Part shown: positions 59,667 through 64,000 of the stretch, piece after piece
How positions within the stretch are numbered: the stretch's first letter is position 1
Layout: the number at the start of each line of letters is the position of its first letter
NCBI RefSeq assembly: GCF_022647505.1
Contig: NZ_CP071409.1
Coordinates: forward strand, 2,108,001 to 2,172,000
Direction: 5' to 3'
Length of the DNA: 64,000 nucleotides
DNA from: [Pantoea] beijingensis
Lineage (GTDB): Bacteria; Pseudomonadota; Gammaproteobacteria; Enterobacterales; Enterobacteriaceae
Notes under the pieces: model-generated
The model's database searches: none
Told to the model about the DNA's origin: nothing
Seen by the model: the letters and a program-made list of their open reading frames with translations, nothing else
Translations under genes and position numbers: made by a program

Positions 59667-59825
59667 TTCAACCTCTTGTTTTACAGGGATAAGCGTAAAA
59701 GGGCTTTTTTCATACCTGTTTACTAAGGATAGACCCTGTGAAACGGATTGCGATCGTCACGGATGGGTAACGAGTCGAAGAGATAACCTTTTGAAAAAAA
59801 TCATTAATATTTAAATGCATTTGGG

Positions 59826-59856
59826 AAAGGCGTAATGATTATTATTTTACGCCTTT
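59826..59856. repeat. 10-bp inverted repeat in the suf upstream region
   Basis: AAAGGCGTAA and TTACGCCTTT form a perfect stem with an 11-nt AT-rich loop. It is terminator-like in shape but has no T-tract on either strand. It lies midway between two Fur boxes. Confidence 0.5.
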
Positions 59857-59948
59857 GTGAATAGTGCACTATCGTTTAAACCAATTTAATTAACAGGCAG
59901 CATTAATCGATAAATTTGCTGCGGAATTTCATTGAAGATTTCGGACTT

Positions 59949-59971
59949 TATAATATGATAATGATTATCAT
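59949..59971 (+). promoter_or_regulatory. Fur box overlapping a promoter of the downstream small gene
   Basis: A consensus -10 TATAAT (59949-59954) is directly followed by ATGATAATGATTATCAT (59955-59971), a near-perfect Fur palindrome. It lies 21 bp before the ATG of the gene at 59992. The geometry implies tight repression by Fe-Fur. The -35 is weak. Confidence 0.85.
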
Positions 59972-59991
59972 TAGCGCAGCTGGGTAATCGA

Positions 59992-60396
59992 ATGAACGTC
60001 TCAATGAGTGCATGGTTGCAGTATAAAATTGATGAATACAAGTTTTCCGTACGTGATGTTACCGTCGATTTTTATATGGCGCAGGCAAAGCTTAACCGCC
60101 CCGAATGCTCAGTCGAACAGCTGAGAAAATTTAACGATACCTGTTTAGATATGGCCGAATTGTGTCAACTCAATGGCGATGACCAAAGCTATCTCCACGC
60201 ACTGGGTAAATTACATCACCGATTATTGCTTGAGATGAGTGACAGCCGGCGTGAACGTCTTTTTCGCATGCAGGCATGGCAACTGGCACGACATTCGCTG
60301 ACCCTACTGTGTCATCAATTTGCGAACAATGGCGACTGGGATAAGGCAACGGCATTGCAAAGTGATTTCGTCAGACACGCCAGTTGGAACTTCTGA
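59992..60396 (+). CDS. Unrecognised small protein, predicted Fur-repressed
   Basis: 134 residues, not a family I recognise. It has no signal peptide or membrane segment and is probably cytosolic. The sequence looks almost wholly helical, from an N-terminal SAWLQYKIDEYKFSVRD to a TPR-like pair of helices near residues 75-130 (SRRERLFRMQAWQLARHS, WDKATALQSDFVRHASWNF). It has four cysteines, and a His-rich LHALGKLHHRL segment near residue 66. Coding potential is supported by its length, the intact frame and a promoter with a near-perfect Fur box just upstream. A downstream ATG at 60004 is an alternative start. Between sufA and menI, E. coli has only ydiH, which is shorter and unrelated. A role in iron starvation is inferred from the Fur box only. 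Confidence 0.7.
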   Translation: MNVSMSAWLQYKIDEYKFSVRDVTVDFYMAQAKLNRPECSVEQLRKFNDTCLDMAELCQLNGDDQSYLHALGKLHHRLLLEMSDSRRERLFRMQAWQLARHSLTLLCHQFANNGDWDKATALQSDFVRHASWNF

Positions 60397-60489
60397 ACGC
60401 CCCGCGCCGCAAAGAGGGTTACACGCCGCAACGCGGTAACCCTGCTTGCTTGTCATTCCATGCACAAATAGCGGTATTTCACTGAAGAT

Positions 60490-60915
60490 TCAGGAAGAAG
60501 TCTGCATGACAGCCGTTGTAAGCCGCGAAGTACAACATAAGCGATTTTGCGCATCCATAACGTCGATTTGCCACACCTGATGAGTCCGCCCAAGATGAAT
60601 TGCACGACAAACTCCCCGAACCTCGCCTTCACGCACGCTACGTATGTGATTAGCATTGATTTCAAGCCCAACAATATAGCTATCTCCTTCGGTACAAAGA
60701 TAACCCGCCATCGATCCCAGCGTTTCTGCCAGTACTGCCGAGGCACCGCCATGCAACAACCCAAAAGGCTGCCGGGTACGGTGGTCAACCGACATCAACG
60801 CTTCAATCGCATCATCATGCAATGCAATAAACCGGATCCCAAGATGCTCAACCAGCGTTCCTGCGCTATGCTGGTTAAGCATGTCAAGCGTGGCATCTCG
60901 CGTCCAGATAGGCAT
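60490..60915 (-). CDS. menI: 1,4-dihydroxy-2-naphthoyl-CoA hydrolase MenI
   Basis: 141 residues from the ATG at 60915 ([10 protein letters not shown]). It is a hotdog-fold thioesterase with the family motif [20 protein letters not shown] near residue 47; the catalytic Glu lies in AETLG. It releases 1,4-dihydroxy-2-naphthoate from its CoA ester in menaquinone synthesis. In E. coli it was first called YdiI. Its ATG overlaps the ydiJ stop by one base (TGATG), so the two are translationally coupled. Confidence 0.94.
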   Translation of the reverse strand: MPIWTRDATLDMLNQHSAGTLVEHLGIRFIALHDDAIEALMSVDHRTRQPFGLLHGGASAVLAETLGSMAGYLCTEGDSYIVGLEINANHIRSVREGEVRGVCRAIHLGRTHQVWQIDVMDAQNRLCCTSRLTTAVMQTSS

Positions 60916-63900
60916 CAAATCAGCTCCAACAGTACCTGCAAGGGATGACGCATCCCATTGCCTTCAATACGCTTGACCTGACTCCGGCAGGAGTAGCCCG
61001 TTGCCAGACAGCGCTGCCGTGGCAATTTCTGCAAGGCCTGGTGCCAGGACAGTTCATAAATTCCCAAAGAGTTATCCAGATTTTTGGTTTCATGCCCGTA
61101 TGTCCCGGCCATGCCGCAACATCCTACACTGACATTTTCCAGCCTGGCACCAAAGCGGGCGAAAATATTGGCCCACTGGTTTGGTGTTGATGGCAACGCC
61201 GTGACCTCAGTACAGTGCCCAAAAAGGTACCACGCCTCCCCCGTTTGTGCAGGAGACTCCCGACGGTCAAGGGCCTGCTGCAGCCATTCGTGCACCAACT
61301 GGACGTGGAATTCCCCGCGTTTATCAGCGAGTACCTGCTGATATTCATCGCGATAACAGAGCACGAGCGCCGGATCGACCCCAACCATCGGCATGCCTAA
61401 TTTCGCCACGCGATTGAGGAAATCAGCGGTTTTCTGCGCCGTCCGCGCGAAACGCTGTAGAAAACCTTTAATATGCTGAGCCTTACCATTCGGTGAAAAA
61501 GGTAACAGTACAGCACGATAGCCAAGCTTCTCAATCAACTGGACAAAGTCCGCCACCAACTGCGCTTCATAATAGCTGGTGAACGGATCCTGAACCACCA
61601 GCACCGTATTCTGCCGCTGCTCCGACGTTAGCGTTTCCAGATCTTCCAATGTCATACCCGCCGCACTGTGCCCCGCCAACTGTTGCTTTAGCGTCGGCGA
61701 TGAGAGTAGCGGCAGATCGACCATACCGATATGTTTTTTGCTCAGCTCACGCAGCCATGGCTGACGCAGGAAAAAGTTGAAGGTTTTTGGTGCTCGGGCC
61801 ATTAAAGGAGCATAGTTTTCCACGCCAGCAACCAAATGATCGCTTACTGGTCGCAGATAACGCGTGTGGTAAAGTTGCAAGAAGCGAGAGCGAAAACCCG
61901 GCACATCAATTTTAATCGGGCATTGCGTTGAGCAGGCTTTACAAGCCAGGCAGCCAGACATCGCCTCTTTTACTTCGTGCGAGAAGTCATATTCCCCTTT
62001 TCTTGCATGCCAGCTATTGCGGGTTCGTTCGATTAAACCACGTAAGCTAATGCCTGAAGCTGGCAGTTGCTTTTCCAATACCAGCGGATCAACCCCTTTA
62101 TCAGCCAACAGACGCAACCATTCTCGCGTTAAGGTAGCCCGACCTTTTGGCGAGTGGATACGGTTGCCGGTGATTTTCATGGAAGGGCACATGGGGCTGC
62201 GCGCGTCAAAGTTAAAACACAGGCCGTTGCCATTACACTCCATCGCACCACGCCAGTCGGTGCGAACATTGACGGGGATCTGGCGGTCAAACGCTCCTCG
62301 CTTTTCAGCATCGACACGCATCATTGGCCGCTCAGCACCTTCTGGTGCACAGATTTTACCGGGATTGAGCCGGTTTGCGGGATCGAATGCCGCTTTGATG
62401 CGACGGAGTTCATTGTAGAGTACATCACCAAAAAATGCCGGACTGTATTCTGCACGAAAACCTTTACCGTGCTCACCCCAAAGCAAACCACCATAGCGCG
62501 CGGTCAGCGCCACAACCTCATCAGATATCTGTTTCATCAGCATTTCCTGCTGCGGATCGCACATGTCCAGAGCCGGTCTGACATGAAGCACGCCGGCATC
62601 AACATGCCCGAACATACCGTAACTGAGGTTGTGGCTATCCAGCAGAGCACGAAACTCAACGATATAGTCAGCCAGGTGCTGAGGTGGCACTGCGGTATCT
62701 TCAACAAAGGGAATCGGTTTCGCGCTACCTTTCGCGTTGCCCAATAGCCCAACGGCTTTTTTGCGCATCGCATAAATACGTTCAATCCCCGTAAGATCGT
62801 CACAAAGTTGGTAACCGATAACTCCGCCCTGTCGTTCCGCCATTAACATATCAAGACGCTGACACAGCGCCTCAACCTGGCCATCGATCAGTGCTTTATC
62901 ATCGCCAGCGAACTCAACTATGTTCAGGCCCAGCATCTCACGATCGGGAACATCGGTAATCAGTTCCCGAACCGAATGCCACACAATGTCTTCTCGTGCC
63001 AGGTTTAATACTTTTGAATCGACGGTTTCCACCGATAATGCCTGCGCTTCCACCATAAAAGGCGCATTGCGTAGCGCCGAATCGAAAGCGTCATATTTAA
63101 TATTCACTAGCCGGCGAACCTTCGGCAACGGCGTAATGTCCAGTTTTGCTTCGGCAATAAATGCCAGCGTTCCTTCCGCACCGCAGAGAATACGCGTTAA
63201 ATCTACATGCTGTAGATCGTCACTCAGCACATGGCGCAAATCATAGCCGGTTAGAAAGCGGTTCAGTTTGGGGAATTTTTCGAGGATCAGCGAACGCTGT
63301 TCGCGGCAGCTCGCCAGCACAGTACGATAAATCCGGCCTTCCGCCGTAGTGTCCTGCGCCAGTTGTTCCGCAAGCGCTACCGGAATTTCACGCGTGTCAA
63401 GGATATCTCCGCCCAGCAAAACCGCGCGTAGTCCCAGCACATGGTCGGACGTTTTGCCATAAACCAGCGAGCCCTGACCAGAAGCATCGGTATTAATCAT
63501 TCCCCCCAGCGTGGCACGGTTACTGGTGGAAAGCTCTGGCGAGAAAAAATAACCGAACGGCTTAAGGTAGGCATTAAGCTGATCTTTGATCACTCCCGCT
63601 TCAACTCTTACCCATCCCTGTTCTGGATTAATTTCCAGGATACGATTCATATGCCGCGACAGATCGACCACAATGCCCTGGTTAAGCGACTGTCCGTTCG
63701 TACCGGTGCCACCACCTCGTGGCGTAAACACCAGGCTGGTAAAACGTGACTCGCCGGCGATACGCGCGATGAGCGCGACGTCCGCAGTGGAACGTGGAAA
63801 TATCACCGCATCCGGCAGCAACTGATAAATGCTGTTATCCGTTGACATGGTAAGACGATCGGCATAGCTGGTGGCGATATCGCCGGTGAAGCCCTGCTGC

Positions 63901-63968
63901 TCTAACGCTTGCAAAAAAGTGAGCACCAGTTGAACAAGACCAGGCGCCTGGGAAATCTGTGGGATCAT
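60915..63968 (-). CDS. ydiJ: FAD-linked oxidase with Fe-S C-terminal domain, YdiJ
   Basis: 1017 residues. The N-terminal FAD-binding type 4 domain (about 20-500) includes [20 protein letters not shown] near residue 83 and [13 protein letters not shown] near 497. Ferredoxin-type cysteines follow ([12 protein letters not shown] near 675). The C-terminal CCG-type domain has [11 protein letters not shown] near 950. E. coli YdiJ has been reported as a D-2-hydroxyglutarate dehydrogenase. The start is the ATG at 63968, 32 bp from the right edge, so the promoter is mostly outside. Confidence 0.94.
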   Translation of the reverse strand: MIPQISQAPGLVQLVLTFLQALEQQGFTGDIATSYADRLTMSTDNSIYQLLPDAVIFPRSTADVALIARIAGESRFTSLVFTPRGGGTGTNGQSLNQGIVVDLSRHMNRILEINPEQGWVRVEAGVIKDQLNAYLKPFGYFFSPELSTSNRATLGGMINTDASGQGSLVYGKTSDHVLGLRAVLLGGDILDTREIPVALAEQLAQDTTAEGRIYRTVLASCREQRSLILEKFPKLNRFLTGYDLRHVLSDDLQHVDLTRILCGAEGTLAFIAEAKLDITPLPKVRRLVNIKYDAFDSALRNAPFMVEAQALSVETVDSKVLNLAREDIVWHSVRELITDVPDREMLGLNIVEFAGDDKALIDGQVEALCQRLDMLMAERQGGVIGYQLCDDLTGIERIYAMRKKAVGLLGNAKGSAKPIPFVEDTAVPPQHLADYIVEFRALLDSHNLSYGMFGHVDAGVLHVRPALDMCDPQQEMLMKQISDEVVALTARYGGLLWGEHGKGFRAEYSPAFFGDVLYNELRRIKAAFDPANRLNPGKICAPEGAERPMMRVDAEKRGAFDRQIPVNVRTDWRGAMECNGNGLCFNFDARSPMCPSMKITGNRIHSPKGRATLTREWLRLLADKGVDPLVLEKQLPASGISLRGLIERTRNSWHARKGEYDFSHEVKEAMSGCLACKACSTQCPIKIDVPGFRSRFLQLYHTRYLRPVSDHLVAGVENYAPLMARAPKTFNFFLRQPWLRELSKKHIGMVDLPLLSSPTLKQQLAGHSAAGMTLEDLETLTSEQRQNTVLVVQDPFTSYYEAQLVADFVQLIEKLGYRAVLLPFSPNGKAQHIKGFLQRFARTAQKTADFLNRVAKLGMPMVGVDPALVLCYRDEYQQVLADKRGEFHVQLVHEWLQQALDRRESPAQTGEAWYLFGHCTEVTALPSTPNQWANIFARFGARLENVSVGCCGMAGTYGHETKNLDNSLGIYELSWHQALQKLPRQRCLATGYSCRSQVKRIEGNGMRHPLQVLLELI

Positions 63969-64000
63969 TATCGGGTGACCAGTAAGTTATGTTAATCGTT

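Larger units (their letters stand above)
59602..59991. other. Divergent control region between sufA and the small Fur-boxed gene
   Basis: 390 bp with no supportable gene. It holds Fur boxes near both ends and a perfect 10-bp inverted repeat between them (AAAGGCGTAA at 59826-59835, TTACGCCTTT at 59847-59856) without a clear T-tract. In E. coli the nearby interval carries ydiH and the small RNA RydB; I recognise neither. Confidence 0.55.

Noticed and set aside
62154..62747. 197-codon frame antisense to ydiJ
   Set aside because: It lies wholly within ydiJ, which has strong family motifs across this region; no independent support.

Overview
The window is 64 kb of chromosome from a member of the Enterobacterales. 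It follows, almost gene for gene, the Escherichia coli K-12 interval from ydgA to ydiJ: ydgA, malI-malXY, add, ydgJ, ydgK, rsxABCDGE-nth, dtpA, pdxY-tyrS-pdxH, mliC-anmK, slyB/slyA, ydhIJK, sodC, ydhF, ydhL, nemRA, gloA, rnt, grxD, mepH, ynhF, purR, punR/punC, cfa, ribC, mdtK, valine tRNAs, pykF, lpp, ldtE, sufABCDSE, menI, ydiJ. The divergence of the proteins and the gene-content differences fit a non-Escherichia lineage. I would guess Erwiniaceae (Erwinia/Pantoea-like), but this is inference from gene content, not from a tree.

Region by region. 1-7.3 kb: end of ydgA, the MalI-controlled malXY pair, add and ydgJ. 7.7-14.6 kb: ydgK and the rsx (rnf) electron-transport operon, translationally coupled through to nth. 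15.1-23.8 kb: dtpA, then an accessory block where E. coli has gstA. The block holds an EvgA/EvgS (BvgA/BvgS)-type phosphorelay, a DUF1090 periplasmic protein and a lone fimbrial usher shortened at both ends. 23.8-29.9 kb: vitamin B6 genes with tyrS, mliC, anmK, slyB and slyA. 30.0-40.8 kb: the ydhIJK efflux-type operon, sodC, ydhF, ydhL, an inserted EptA-like phosphoethanolamine transferase, the nemRA electrophile-response pair, gloA, rnt and grxD. 41.2-50.3 kb: mepH, the 29-codon membrane gene ynhF, the purine regulators PurR and PunR with transporter PunC, cfa, ribC, mdtK and three tandem tRNA-Val(GAC) genes. 50.4-64 kb: pykF with a Cra site, lpp, ldtE, the suf iron-sulfur operon under a Fur box, an unrecognised small gene with its own near-perfect Fur box, menI and ydiJ.

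Compared with E. coli, gstA, blr, cnu (ydgT), lhr, sodB and ydhP are absent from their usual places. The evgAS-like/DUF1090/usher block, the eptA-like gene, a third tRNA-Val and the Fur-boxed small gene are additions. I found no CRISPR array, insertion sequence, integrase or rRNA. The best candidates for something undescribed are the Fur-boxed small gene (59992-60396), the minimal orphan usher downstream of the phosphorelay (21595-23787), and several strong dyad sequences without an assigned role (14904-14922, 28786-28817, 42427-42440, 59826-59856).
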